This document shows positions 1 to 8,618 of a stretch of DNA of 64,000 nucleotides, one piece after another. The notes under the pieces were generated by a model. That model saw only the letters and a list, made by a program, of their open reading frames with translations. It ran no database searches and was not told the DNA's origin. This DNA is from Winogradskyella sp. (GTDB taxonomy: Bacteria > Bacteroidota > Bacteroidia > Flavobacteriales > Flavobacteriaceae): positions 1 through 64,000 of the forward strand of contig SHBX01000010.1 of assembly GCA_004211785.1 (NCBI GenBank). The letters run 5' to 3'. How positions within the stretch are numbered: position 1 is the stretch's first letter; the number at the start of each line of letters is the position of its first letter. The position numbers and the translations under genes are program-made.

Positions 1-1758
1 ACTGCGGACCCTTGTTCTAACGGTATGATGGATCCAGGAGAAGAAGGCGTTGATTGTGGTGGTACATGTCCTAATGCATGCCCTGGAGCAGCAGTAGTGC
101 TGCAAGATTTTGAAAGTGGAGGACTAGGTGCGCCTTTCGGTAATTTAGGCTCAGCGACAATAGTAGCGGATCCTGAAGTTATGGGAACACGTGGTATGGT
201 TGCAGAACTTATTGCATCTACAGCAGGAGAAGTGTGGCAAGGAACTAATATAGATATCGACCAAGATGTAGATTTAACTACAGATAAAACGATGTCTATA
301 GATGTTTATTCTACTACTGCAATTTCTATTTTAGTCAAGGTGACAGGTAGTGGAGATGGCGGTCCCGATTCTTCAGTAGAAGCAAATCACACAGGAGCTG
401 GTTGGGAAACGCTAACCGTGACTTTTAATACAGGACAAGATGGAACTGCAACAGCAAATGGGACCTATACTAATTTTGTAGTCTACCCAAATTGGGATTC
501 TATGGCTAATGGATATATAAACCCAGCGATAGCAAGAACAGTTTATGTAGATAATATATCTGGTATTCCAGCTGCTGTAGATTTATGTTCTAACGGGATG
601 ATGGATCCAGGCGAAGAAGGCGTAGATTGTGGTGGTACATGCCCGAATGCATGTCCTGCACCACCTATGGTAGCCGCACCTACACCTCCAGCAAGAAATC
701 CACAAGATGTAGTTTCAATTTATAGTGATGCTTATGCGGCTATACCAGGTATTAATTTAGATGCTCCGTTTTGTGGAGCAGGAGCAGTAACAGAAACTAC
801 TGCAGGAGGCGATTCAGTTCTTGCTTATAATGGTCAAGCTTGTCAAGGAATAGATTTCGATAGCGAACGTCAAGATATAACAGGACTTACAAATTTACAT
901 GTAGATTTATTTATTGAAGTTGGTACAGATTTAGTAGGTAAAGTATTTAATATTTTAGTTGTTAATCCTACTGGAGATACACCTATAAATATTGATATAA
1001 ATGCTTTAATGCCTGCACCTGTTCCTGGTACATGGTATTCATATGATATGCCAGTTAGTATTAGTGATCCTATAGCAAGACAAATAACGGTAGTTAGTAA
1101 CCTAAATGATGCTGTATGGTATGATAATTTATATCTATATAGTAATACAGTTGTTAACCAAGATTGCACTGGTGCGATTCCATTAGATTTAGATGGTTCT
1201 ACAGTTGACTTTGGAAATGTTGGAGCAACAGATTCTGGTGTAGATGCAAGTTGTGATAGTGGTATTATATCTGATGTTTGGTACTCTTTTGTAGGTACAA
1301 TAACAGAAGAAGCTTACTTCCAAACAAATGCACCAAATTTATCAGTTTGGAGTGGTGCTTGCGGAAGTTTAACAGAGATAGCTTGTAATCCTGGTACATC
1401 TGCTGTGCCAGTAATGGACGGTGTAACATATTATGTAAGGGTTAATGATGATGGAACTGCAAGAGCACCAGGTAATTTCACATTGGCAGCTAATGAAAGT
1501 ACGTTTAGTAATAATGATTTTAACTTAAGTTCTATTAGAGTATACCCTAATCCAACAAATGATAGTTGGAATATAGAAGGTGCTAACGTAACTATCGATA
1601 CTATAGAGGTTTATGATATTTTAGGAAAAAGAGTTCAGACTTTAAGCCCTAATAGTCAGCAAACAGCTATTGATGCATCTGGTCTTAAAACTGGTCTTTA
1701 TTTGGCTAAGCTTTATTCAGGAAATGCAGTAAGAACAATAAAATTAGTTAAGAATTAA
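1..1758 (+). CDS. Modular secreted protein with T9SS type A sorting domain, 5'-truncated
   Basis: The frame is open from base 1, so the start lies outside the window; 585 residues are visible. They hold a Cys-rich linker (CSNGMMDPGEEGVDCGG...), a beta-rich module beginning VLQDFESGG that resembles carbohydrate-binding-like modules, a second near-identical linker, a second beta-rich module, a third module with VDFGNVGATDSGVDASC and DVWYSF, and a C-terminal domain starting IRVYPNPTND and ending AVRTIKLVKN. The last matches the T9SS type A sorting domain (TIGR04183), so the protein is probably exported to the cell surface or medium. Such linker/module architecture is common in flavobacterial polysaccharide-binding or glycan-degrading proteins. 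Any catalytic domain would be upstream and is not visible, so substrate and activity are unknown. A strong terminator follows. Confidence 0.85.
   Translation, partial: TADPCSNGMMDPGEEGVDCGGTCPNACPGAAVVLQDFESGGLGAPFGNLGSATIVADPEVMGTRGMVAELIASTAGEVWQGTNIDIDQDVDLTTDKTMSIDVYSTTAISILVKVTGSGDGGPDSSVEANHTGAGWETLTVTFNTGQDGTATANGTYTNFVVYPNWDSMANGYINPAIARTVYVDNISGIPAAVDLCSNGMMDPGEEGVDCGGTCPNACPAPPMVAAPTPPARNPQDVVSIYSDAYAAIPGINLDAPFCGAGAVTETTAGGDSVLAYNGQACQGIDFDSERQDITGLTNLHVDLFIEVGTDLVGKVFNILVVNPTGDTPINIDINALMPAPVPGTWYSYDMPVSISDPIARQITVVSNLNDAVWYDNLYLYSNTVVNQDCTGAIPLDLDGSTVDFGNVGATDSGVDASCDSGIISDVWYSFVGTITEEAYFQTNAPNLSVWSGACGSLTEIACNPGTSAVPVMDGVTYYVRVNDDGTARAPGNFTLAANESTFSNNDFNLSSIRVYPNPTNDSWNIEGANVTIDTIEVYDILGKRVQTLSPNSQQTAIDASGLKTGLYLAKLYSGNAVRTIKLVKN
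13..84 (+). repeat. Linker repeat, copy 1
   Basis: Encodes a Cys/Gly/Asp-rich linker with core DPGEEGVDCGGTCPNACP. It is nearly identical at DNA and protein level to the copy at 586-657. The two copies separate successive beta modules, and more copies probably lie upstream of the window. The acidic, Cys-paired pattern suggests a calcium- or disulfide-stabilised spacer (inference). Confidence 0.8.
586..657 (+). repeat. Linker repeat, copy 2
   Basis: Second copy of the linker in the T9SS protein, with the same 24-residue pattern as 13-84 and only scattered base changes, mostly synonymous. The DNA similarity is higher than that of the flanking modules, suggesting recent duplication or gene conversion (inference). 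Confidence 0.8.
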
Positions 1759-1781
1759 ATTTATTTATAACTAATTAACAC

Positions 1782-1823
1782 AAGAGGTCGTTTGAAAATT
1801 CATTTTCAAACGACCTCTTTTTA
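1782..1823 (+). terminator. Rho-independent terminator of the T9SS protein gene
   Basis: A perfect 18-bp inverted repeat (1782-1799 with 1802-1819, arm AAGAGGTCGTTTGAAAAT) is followed by a T-run. It begins 23 bases after the stop codon. Confidence 0.9.
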
Positions 1824-1882
1824 TATATTGTATTTGTTATTTTTATATAGTCTTTTAAAAGACTAGAATAGCATCAATTTTT

Positions 1883-3997
1883 ATGGTAAATAGATTTTTT
1901 TATTGTTTAATAATTGTTTTGGTGACTAGTAGTTGCGTTAGTAATAATACGGACACAAAAACTAATGGCAAAAAGGCTAATGAATTAATAAATGAAACGA
2001 GTCCTTATTTACTTCAGCATGCCTATAATCCAGTAAATTGGAAAGCTTGGAATAATGAAAGTTTAAAACTCGCCAAAGCACAAAACAAACTCATTATTAT
2101 TTCAGTAGGATATTCTGCTTGTCATTGGTGTCATGTCATGGAAGAAGAAAGCTTTGAGAATGATTCTATTGCCAAATTAATGAATGACAACTTTATAAAC
2201 ATCAAAGTAGATAGAGAAGAGCGTCCAGATGTAGATCAAGTTTATATGAATGCCGTACAACTAATGACGGGCAATGGTGGCTGGCCTCTTAACTGTATTA
2301 CTTTACCTGACGGAAGACCTGTTTTTGGAGGTACTTATTTCACAAAAAAGCAATGGGAAAAAGTTTTGAAGGATATGTCTGCTTTATATAAAAACAACCC
2401 GAAAAAAGTTATTGAATATGCTAAGCAACTTACAGAAGGCGTTAAAGATTCAGATTTAATTACACTAAATACAGATAAGGTCATTTTCAATAAAAGCTCT
2501 CTAAAAGTTAAAATCGAAAAATGGAAAAAAGAATTAGATTACAATTTTGGAGGGCAAAATAAGGCGCCTAAATTTCCAATGCCAAGTCGTTTAGATTTTT
2601 TGTTGAGGTATAGTTTTCAGAATGATGATAAAGATTTACTAAACTATGTAAGTAAAACACTTACCAAAATGGCAAATGGAGGTATTTACGATCAATTAGG
2701 TGGTGGTTTTTCGAGATATTCAGTAGATGAAAAATGGCATATACCTCATTTTGAAAAAATGTTATATGATAATGCGCAACTGGTAAGTCTATATTCAAAA
2801 GCATATCAGATAACTAAAAAGGCGTCTTATAAAAAGGTGGTCAATGAAACATTAAGTTTTGTTGACAGAGAGCTTTCAGAAACCAATGGCGCATTTTACT
2901 CATCGATAGATGCAGATAGCAAAACAGCCGAAGGTGTTTTAGAAGAAGGCGTTTTTTACAGATGGACAAAAGATGAATTAAAATTGATATTAAAAGATGA
3001 TTTTAAGCTATTCTCATCTTATTACAATGTTAATGCTACTGGAAAATGGGAGAAAAACCATTATGTATTATTCAAAACTAAGACAGATGAAGAATTTGCC
3101 AATTCTTATGGCCTAAGCATTTCAAGTTTAAAAACCAAAATAGAAGAGTGGAAGAAAAGACTATTTGAGGAACGCGCAAAAAGAGAGCGTCCAAGAACAG
3201 ACGATAAAGTCTTGACTTCATGGAATGGGCTTATGCTAACAGCTTATATAGATGCCTATCGGGTTTTTGAAGACAAAAGCTATTTAGAAAAAGCAATTAA
3301 AAATGCAAAATTCATTAAAGAAAATCAGTTAAAAAGAGACGGAAGACTTTTTCATAATTATAAAGATGGGACAACTTCAATTCAAGGATTTTCTGAGGAT
3401 TATGCTCATGTAATTTCTGCATATATAAGCTTATATGAAGTAACACTAAATGAAGATTGGTTAAAAACTGCAAAACGTATCTTAGACTATTCTATATCTC
3501 ATTTTTTAGATAAGGAGAGTGGTATGTTTTATTTTACACCAGATACAGAAACGAGTTTAATTACTAGGAAAATTGAAACTTTAGATAATGTTATTCCTTC
3601 GTCAAACTCAGTGTTGGCAGAAAATCTATTTAAGCTAAGTCATTATTACTCTGATGAGCTATATGCTAATATGGCAAAGCAGATGTTGAGTAATATGAAG
3701 GATAATATCGAAAATTCACCATCTAGTTTTTCTAATTGGTTAAATCTATACTTAAATTATTCAAACCCTTATTTTGAAGTGGCTATATCCGGCCAAAATG
3801 CCCTTGAAAAATTAGAAGAACTTAATAATTATTATTTGCCCAATATTTTAGTAGCTGGCGCCAAAGAAGATAGTGATGTTCCAATAATGAAAAATAGATA
3901 TAATGAAGACGACACATATATATATGTTTGTGTAGACGGAACTTGTAAATTGCCCGTAAAATCAATTAATGTAGCTGTAGAGCAACTTCTTAAATAG
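1883..3997 (+). CDS. Thioredoxin-domain (DUF255, YyaL/SSP411 family) lipoprotein
   Basis: 704 residues. The N-terminus MVNRFFYCLIIVLVTSSC looks like a lipoprotein signal with the lipobox Cys at 18. An N-terminal thioredoxin-like domain carries CHWC at residues 80-83 inside GYSACHWCHVMEEESF, the hallmark of DUF255/COG1331. The remaining 500 or so residues match the alpha/alpha six-hairpin part of this family (for example NGGIYDQLGGGFSRYSVDE and HFEKMLYDNAQL). Members are widespread and their enzymatic role is unproven; a redox or sugar-epimerase-like activity has been suggested from fold alone. Here it would be membrane-anchored on the periplasmic side. It stands alone between the T9SS gene and a LacI-type regulator. 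Confidence 0.85.
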   Translation: MVNRFFYCLIIVLVTSSCVSNNTDTKTNGKKANELINETSPYLLQHAYNPVNWKAWNNESLKLAKAQNKLIIISVGYSACHWCHVMEEESFENDSIAKLMNDNFINIKVDREERPDVDQVYMNAVQLMTGNGGWPLNCITLPDGRPVFGGTYFTKKQWEKVLKDMSALYKNNPKKVIEYAKQLTEGVKDSDLITLNTDKVIFNKSSLKVKIEKWKKELDYNFGGQNKAPKFPMPSRLDFLLRYSFQNDDKDLLNYVSKTLTKMANGGIYDQLGGGFSRYSVDEKWHIPHFEKMLYDNAQLVSLYSKAYQITKKASYKKVVNETLSFVDRELSETNGAFYSSIDADSKTAEGVLEEGVFYRWTKDELKLILKDDFKLFSSYYNVNATGKWEKNHYVLFKTKTDEEFANSYGLSISSLKTKIEEWKKRLFEERAKRERPRTDDKVLTSWNGLMLTAYIDAYRVFEDKSYLEKAIKNAKFIKENQLKRDGRLFHNYKDGTTSIQGFSEDYAHVISAYISLYEVTLNEDWLKTAKRILDYSISHFLDKESGMFYFTPDTETSLITRKIETLDNVIPSSNSVLAENLFKLSHYYSDELYANMAKQMLSNMKDNIENSPSSFSNWLNLYLNYSNPYFEVAISGQNALEKLEELNNYYLPNILVAGAKEDSDVPIMKNRYNEDDTYIYVCVDGTCKLPVKSINVAVEQLLK

Positions 3998-4069
3998 AAG
4001 TATTTAATGAATTAATAACCTAGAGATTTCGTTATATATTTATATAGAAGTTTCTGAATTTAAAAGATA

Positions 4070-5074
4070 ATGGTAACACTTAAAGAGCTTGCAAAATTAC
4101 TAAATGTTTCAGTTTCTACGGTCTCAAAAGCGTTAAGCGATAGCAGCGAAATTGGTGAAAACACAAAGCGAAGAGTTACTGAACTAGCGAATGAGCTTAA
4201 CTATAAACCAAATAGAATTGCACAGCAACTTAAAACTAGTAAGACTAAGGTTGTTGGTGTCGTTGTACCTAGTTTAATGAATCCCTTTTTTGCAGAAGTT
4301 GTACATGGTATAGAGACTACTTTAGAAAATCATAACTATGATATGATGGTCTGTATTTCTAATGAGAGTTTAGAAAAAGAACAACGAAGCTTTGATTTGT
4401 TGTCTACGGGAAGTGTTGATGGATTTATAGTTGCCGTAGCCAGAGAGACTCAAACAAACCATAGTATTAAACATTTTGAAAATGTTGGTAGAACAACACC
4501 TATTGTAATGTTTGATAGAGTTCTTAATGATGTGGCTTGTAGTAAAGTTGTAGTTGATGATTTTGAAACAGTTTACCAGGCAACTAAGTATTTAATTGAA
4601 GAAGAAAACAGAAAGCATCTGCTCTTAATTAGCAATATCGAAGAACTAAGTGTAGGTAAACAGCGCATTAAAGGTTACGCAAAAGCCATCGAGGAAGCAA
4701 ACCTTAAGTCAAGTGTACTTAAGCTTGATGATGAGATTAATCCTGATGAATTGATTTTAGAACACCTAAAGAAAAATCTTAATATTGATGCTATAATCTC
4801 AATTGACCATATTACTGGAATTATGGCCTTAAATATGGTAAAAAAGATAGATAAAAAAGTACCTGATGATATTTCTGTTATTGGTTTTGACTATGTAGAT
4901 TCTAAATTTGTCTCAAGCCCTAAAATTTCAGTAGTTAACCAAAAAGGCTTTAAAATAGGTGAGACTTCTGCAAAATTGCTGCTGGATGAACTTAATTCTA
5001 AAAGCAGAGTTAAGCATAAAACAATTATGGTAAAAAGCCTACTAAGTCTTAACGGAACTACCCAAAATAAATAA
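4070..5074 (+). CDS. LacI/GalR family transcriptional regulator
   Basis: 334 residues. The N-terminal LacI helix-turn-helix (TLKELAKLLNVSVSTVSKALSD, then the hinge helix YKPNRIAQQLKT) is followed by a periplasmic-binding-protein-like sensor domain starting VVGVVVPSLMNPFFAEVV. It should bind a palindromic operator with a central CG and respond to a small sugar or nucleoside-like ligand; the ligand cannot be read from the sequence. The gene is 72 bases after the DUF255 gene and converges on the Kdo transferase gene with one base between the stop codons. No sugar-utilisation operon lies next to it. A LacI-type palindrome is present at 26386-26401, but a link between them is only a guess. Confidence 0.9.
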   Translation: MVTLKELAKLLNVSVSTVSKALSDSSEIGENTKRRVTELANELNYKPNRIAQQLKTSKTKVVGVVVPSLMNPFFAEVVHGIETTLENHNYDMMVCISNESLEKEQRSFDLLSTGSVDGFIVAVARETQTNHSIKHFENVGRTTPIVMFDRVLNDVACSKVVVDDFETVYQATKYLIEEENRKHLLLISNIEELSVGKQRIKGYAKAIEEANLKSSVLKLDDEINPDELILEHLKKNLNIDAIISIDHITGIMALNMVKKIDKKVPDDISVIGFDYVDSKFVSSPKISVVNQKGFKIGETSAKLLLDELNSKSRVKHKTIMVKSLLSLNGTTQNK

Positions 5075-5075
5075 G

Positions 5076-6317
5076 TTATTCTGTACTTATGTAGTCTAGT
5101 ATTTGTCTAACAGCACCCTTATTATTTTTTACAAAATCCGAATTAATTGTGCCTTGTGCTTCCCGTTGTTTTTCATCTTTAATTAAAGATGAAAGTGTGA
5201 GGTTTAATTCGTTTGCATTTTCTACAACAGAAATACCATTTAAGTGCACGAGTATTTTTGCTTCAGGAAATTTTTGATATTTTTTTCCAATAATAATAGG
5301 CATTCCAAAAACTGCAGGTTCTAAGATATTATGAAGTCCTGTATTTCCTGCTGCTCCTCCAACATAAGTAACATCTGCGTAACTATAAACTTTTCCTAAA
5401 TATCCAATGGTATCTATAATAAATACCTTGTATTCAGATAAATTTTCACCCTTCATATTAGAGAAGCAAATAGCTTCTACTTTAAGTTGTTTAATTAAGG
5501 ATTCGATATAACTCGCTTTAACGTTATGTGGTGCAATGATGTATTTAATATTGTCTTCATTGCTATTAATAAATGGGATAAAAAGGGCATCATCTGCAGG
5601 CCAAGAACTACCGAAAACAATGGTTGTTGTTTCATTATTAATAAATTCCTCAATGAAATCAACAGTATTATCAATTTTAAGCTGATTACTAACACGGTCA
5701 AAACGCGTATCTCCAGAAATAGAAACTGAATTGTAACCAATACGTTCTATTAATTCTTTAGAGTTTTTATCTTGAGTGAAAATATGCTCAAAAGAAAACA
5801 AAGCCTTTTTCATTAAGCTACCATACCATTTAAAATAAGACTGGTCAGCTCTAAAAGTTGCTGAAATAAGTAGTGATTTTATATCTCTCTTTTTTGCCTC
5901 TAGAAGTATGTTTGGCCAGATTTCATACTTTACAAATAAGATTAAATCAGGATGGACATAATTCAGAAAGTGTTTAGCATTTTTAGGAGTGTCAAGAGGT
6001 AAATAAACAACAGCATCTGCGTCAGGAGCGTTTTTCTTAATTTCATAACCCGAAGGTGAAAAAAAAGAAACAACTGTTTTATATTCTGGGAATTTAAGTT
6101 TTAACTCTTGCAAAACTGGTAAGCCTTGTTCAAATTCTCCAAGAGATGCACAGTGCATCCAAATGGTTTTGTCAGTGGCAGAAATTTTATTTTTAAGAAT
6201 CTTAATAGTATTTTTTCTACCAGAAATTCCAAGTTTAATTTTTTTATTAAAAAGAGAAAGCACTTGTAAGACAAGGCTTGCTATATAAATTCCTATGGAA
6301 TAAAATAATCTCAACAT
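5076..6317 (-). CDS. waaA: 3-deoxy-D-manno-octulosonic acid (Kdo) transferase
   Basis: 413 residues, the usual size of WaaA/KdtA. An N-terminal membrane helix (LFYSIGIYIASLVLQVLSLF) is followed by a GT-B fold glycosyltransferase with the family signature HCASLGEFEQGLPV, the SFFSPSGYE motif, VKYEIWPN, and the C-terminal donor-binding region YVGGAAGNTGLHNILEPA. The enzyme transfers Kdo from CMP-Kdo to lipid A precursor at the inner face of the cytoplasmic membrane, an essential step of LPS core synthesis. It is divergent from the sugar-aminotransferase/galE run, which fits a surface-polysaccharide neighbourhood. Confidence 0.93.
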   Translation of the reverse strand: MLRLFYSIGIYIASLVLQVLSLFNKKIKLGISGRKNTIKILKNKISATDKTIWMHCASLGEFEQGLPVLQELKLKFPEYKTVVSFFSPSGYEIKKNAPDADAVVYLPLDTPKNAKHFLNYVHPDLILFVKYEIWPNILLEAKKRDIKSLLISATFRADQSYFKWYGSLMKKALFSFEHIFTQDKNSKELIERIGYNSVSISGDTRFDRVSNQLKIDNTVDFIEEFINNETTTIVFGSSWPADDALFIPFINSNEDNIKYIIAPHNVKASYIESLIKQLKVEAICFSNMKGENLSEYKVFIIDTIGYLGKVYSYADVTYVGGAAGNTGLHNILEPAVFGMPIIIGKKYQKFPEAKILVHLNGISVVENANELNLTLSSLIKDEKQREAQGTINSDFVKNNKGAVRQILDYISTE

Positions 6318-6358
6318 ATTCGATTTATGCTAAAATACATTTCTTTCAATTAAATACA

Positions 6359-6388
6359 TTGACGACACATAACATTTTTGTACTTTCG
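6359..6388 (+). promoter_or_regulatory. Putative housekeeping promoter of the aminotransferase/galE run
   Basis: TTG at 6359-6361 and TACTTTCG at 6381-6388 are separated by 19 bases, close to the Bacteroidota consensus TTTG-N19-TAnnTTTG with one mismatch in the -7 element. It lies 40 bases before the aminotransferase ATG. Confidence 0.5.
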
Positions 6389-6428
6389 CTAGTAGCCAAA
6401 GGCTAAAGTATTTTAATATCCTGCTAGA

Positions 6429-7583
6429 ATGAAAAAAATTCAAATGGTCGACCTTCAAGGCCAATATGCAAAGATTAAAGATGTTATTAATCCATCGTTT
6501 AATGAAGTTTTAGAAAGCGCCGCTTTTATCAATGGACCAAAGGTTCATCAATTTCAAAAAAACTTAGAAGAATACCTAGATGTAAAACATGTAATTCCAT
6601 GTGCAAATGGGACTGATGCTTTACAAATAGCTATGATGGGTTTAGGTCTTGAGCAAGGAGATGAAGTTATCACAGCAGATTTTACTTTTGCCGCAACAGT
6701 TGAGGTTATTGCCTTATTAAAACTCACACCAGTTTTAGTAGATGTAGATCCAATTACTTTCAATATAGATGTAGATGCAGTTAGAAAAGCAATAACGCCC
6801 AAAACAAAAGCTATTGTGCCGGTACACTTATTTGGTCTAGCAGCTAATATGGACGAGATTATGACTTTAGCAAAAGAACATAACCTTTATGTTATTGAAG
6901 ATAATGCGCAAGGTATAGGAGGCGATTACAGACATAATGATGGTTCTAAAACCAAAACAGGCGTAATTGGCCATGTGGCTTCTACGTCTTTTTTTCCATC
7001 AAAAAATTTAGGTTGTTATGGAGATGGTGGTGCAATTTTCACTAATGATAATGATTTAGCGCACACTATTAGAGGTATTGTTAATCATGGGATGTATAAG
7101 CGTTACCATCATGATGTTGTTGGTGTAAACTCAAGATTAGATTCGCTACAAGCAGTTGTTTTAGATGCTAAATTACCTCATTTAGACAGTTATAATAATG
7201 CACGTAGGAATGCAGCAAGACAATATAACCAAGCGTTTAAAAATCATCCAAAAATAACAACGCCAAGTGGCTTGTCAGACTGCGATAGTATATGCGATAC
7301 TTGTGATTGTCATGTGTTTCATCAGTATACTCTAAATCTCAAGGATGTAGATAGAGATGGACTTGTTGCTCATCTTAATGAAAATGGAATTCCTTGTGGA
7401 GTGTATTATCCAATACCATTACACAAGCAAAAAGCTTATGTAGATGAGCGTTATAACGAAGATGATTTTACAGTAACAAATCAATTAGTAAAATCGGTTG
7501 TTTCTTTACCTATGCACACAGAATTAGATGATGAGCAAATAGGTTTTATTACCAAAACAGTATTAGATTTTATTGACGGTTAA
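6429..7583 (+). CDS. DegT/DnrJ/EryC1/StrS-family PLP-dependent sugar aminotransferase
   Basis: 384 residues. Family landmarks are the N-terminal VDLQGQY, NGTDALQIA, DFTFAATVE, the cofactor region EDNAQGIGG, the Schiff-base lysine in FFPSKNLGCYGDGGA, NSRLDSLQA, and YYPIPLHKQKAY near the C-terminus. It should transfer an amino group to a nucleotide-linked keto sugar; it resembles the WbpE/WecE branch that makes amino sugars for surface glycans. An unusual Cys-rich stretch, CDSICDTCDC, sits before HVFHQYTL (bases 7281-7310). The gene is 8 bases before galE, so the two are probably cotranscribed. The exact sugar substrate is not determinable. Confidence 0.9.
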   Translation: MKKIQMVDLQGQYAKIKDVINPSFNEVLESAAFINGPKVHQFQKNLEEYLDVKHVIPCANGTDALQIAMMGLGLEQGDEVITADFTFAATVEVIALLKLTPVLVDVDPITFNIDVDAVRKAITPKTKAIVPVHLFGLAANMDEIMTLAKEHNLYVIEDNAQGIGGDYRHNDGSKTKTGVIGHVASTSFFPSKNLGCYGDGGAIFTNDNDLAHTIRGIVNHGMYKRYHHDVVGVNSRLDSLQAVVLDAKLPHLDSYNNARRNAARQYNQAFKNHPKITTPSGLSDCDSICDTCDCHVFHQYTLNLKDVDRDGLVAHLNENGIPCGVYYPIPLHKQKAYVDERYNEDDFTVTNQLVKSVVSLPMHTELDDEQIGFITKTVLDFIDG

Positions 7584-7591
7584 TTCATAAA

Positions 7592-8611
7592 ATGAAGGTT
7601 TTAGTCACAGGCGGACTTGGTTACATTGGATCACATACAGTCGTAGAGTTACAGCTTGCGGGTTATGATGTTGTTATTATAGACAATCTATCTAATTCGT
7701 CTACTAAAGTTTTAGATGGCATTACTAAAATAACCGGAACTACGCCAGACTTTCAGGAATTAGATTTAAGGCATCAAGACAGAGTCCGAGAATTTTTCAA
7801 ACACCATCAAAATATAGATGGTATCGTACATTTTGCAGCGAGTAAAGCTGTAGGAGAAAGTGTTGAAAAGCCTTTGTTTTACTATGAAAATAACGTAAAT
7901 ACCTTAGTTTATGTATTACAAGAACTTCAAAAATTAAAGCAACAAAATTTTATATTTAGTTCCTCTTGTACTGTTTATGGTGAAGCTGATATGCTTCCAG
8001 TCAATGAAGATTCAGCAGTTAAACCAGCACAATCTCCTTATGGAAATACCAAGCAGATTGGCGAAGAAATTCTGAAAGATACTTGTAAAATAAATCCAGA
8101 TTTAAAAACTGTTGCACTTCGATATTTTAACCCTATTGGAGCTCATGCTTCTTCAAATATTGGCGAGCTACCATTAGGCGTACCTCAAAATTTAGTACCA
8201 TATATTACACAAACCGCTATTGGTTTACGCGAGCAATTATCTGTGTTTGGAGAAGATTATCCAACAGAAGACGGCACATGTATTAGAGATTATATTCATG
8301 TGGTAGATGTAGCTAAAGCGCATGTTGTTGCTTTAGAAAGATTGATAAAAAAAGAGCAAGGTTCTAATTTTGAAGTTTTTAATATAGGAACAGGAAAAGG
8401 AAGTTCAGTTTTAGAAGTCATTACCTCTTTTGAACGTGTTTCAGGGCAAAAACTGAATTATAAAATTGTTGACAGGCGAAAGGGCGATGTTGTTGCAGCT
8501 TTTGCTGATACATCAAAAGCTAATAGCATCCTTCGTTGGAAAGCAGAATATACACTTGACGATGCCATGTCCGATGCTTGGAAATGGGAGCAAAGATTAA
8601 GAACTAAATAA
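7592..8611 (+). CDS. galE: UDP-glucose 4-epimerase
   Basis: 339 residues, typical GalE length. The N-terminal Rossmann motif VTGGLGYIGSHT binds NAD. SSSCTVYGEAD and the catalytic SPYGNTK (YxxxK) follow, then ALRYFNPIGAH and the C-terminal GTGKGSSVLEV. It interconverts UDP-glucose and UDP-galactose and supplies galactose-type precursors for polysaccharide synthesis. It follows the sugar aminotransferase by 8 bases and precedes the amidohydrolase by 7, which points to one transcript from the promoter at about 6360. Close relatives act on UDP-GlcNAc/GalNAc, and that specificity cannot be excluded. Confidence 0.93.
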   Translation: MKVLVTGGLGYIGSHTVVELQLAGYDVVIIDNLSNSSTKVLDGITKITGTTPDFQELDLRHQDRVREFFKHHQNIDGIVHFAASKAVGESVEKPLFYYENNVNTLVYVLQELQKLKQQNFIFSSSCTVYGEADMLPVNEDSAVKPAQSPYGNTKQIGEEILKDTCKINPDLKTVALRYFNPIGAHASSNIGELPLGVPQNLVPYITQTAIGLREQLSVFGEDYPTEDGTCIRDYIHVVDVAKAHVVALERLIKKEQGSNFEVFNIGTGKGSSVLEVITSFERVSGQKLNYKIVDRRKGDVVAAFADTSKANSILRWKAEYTLDDAMSDAWKWEQRLRTK

Positions 8612-8618
8612 AATAAAT

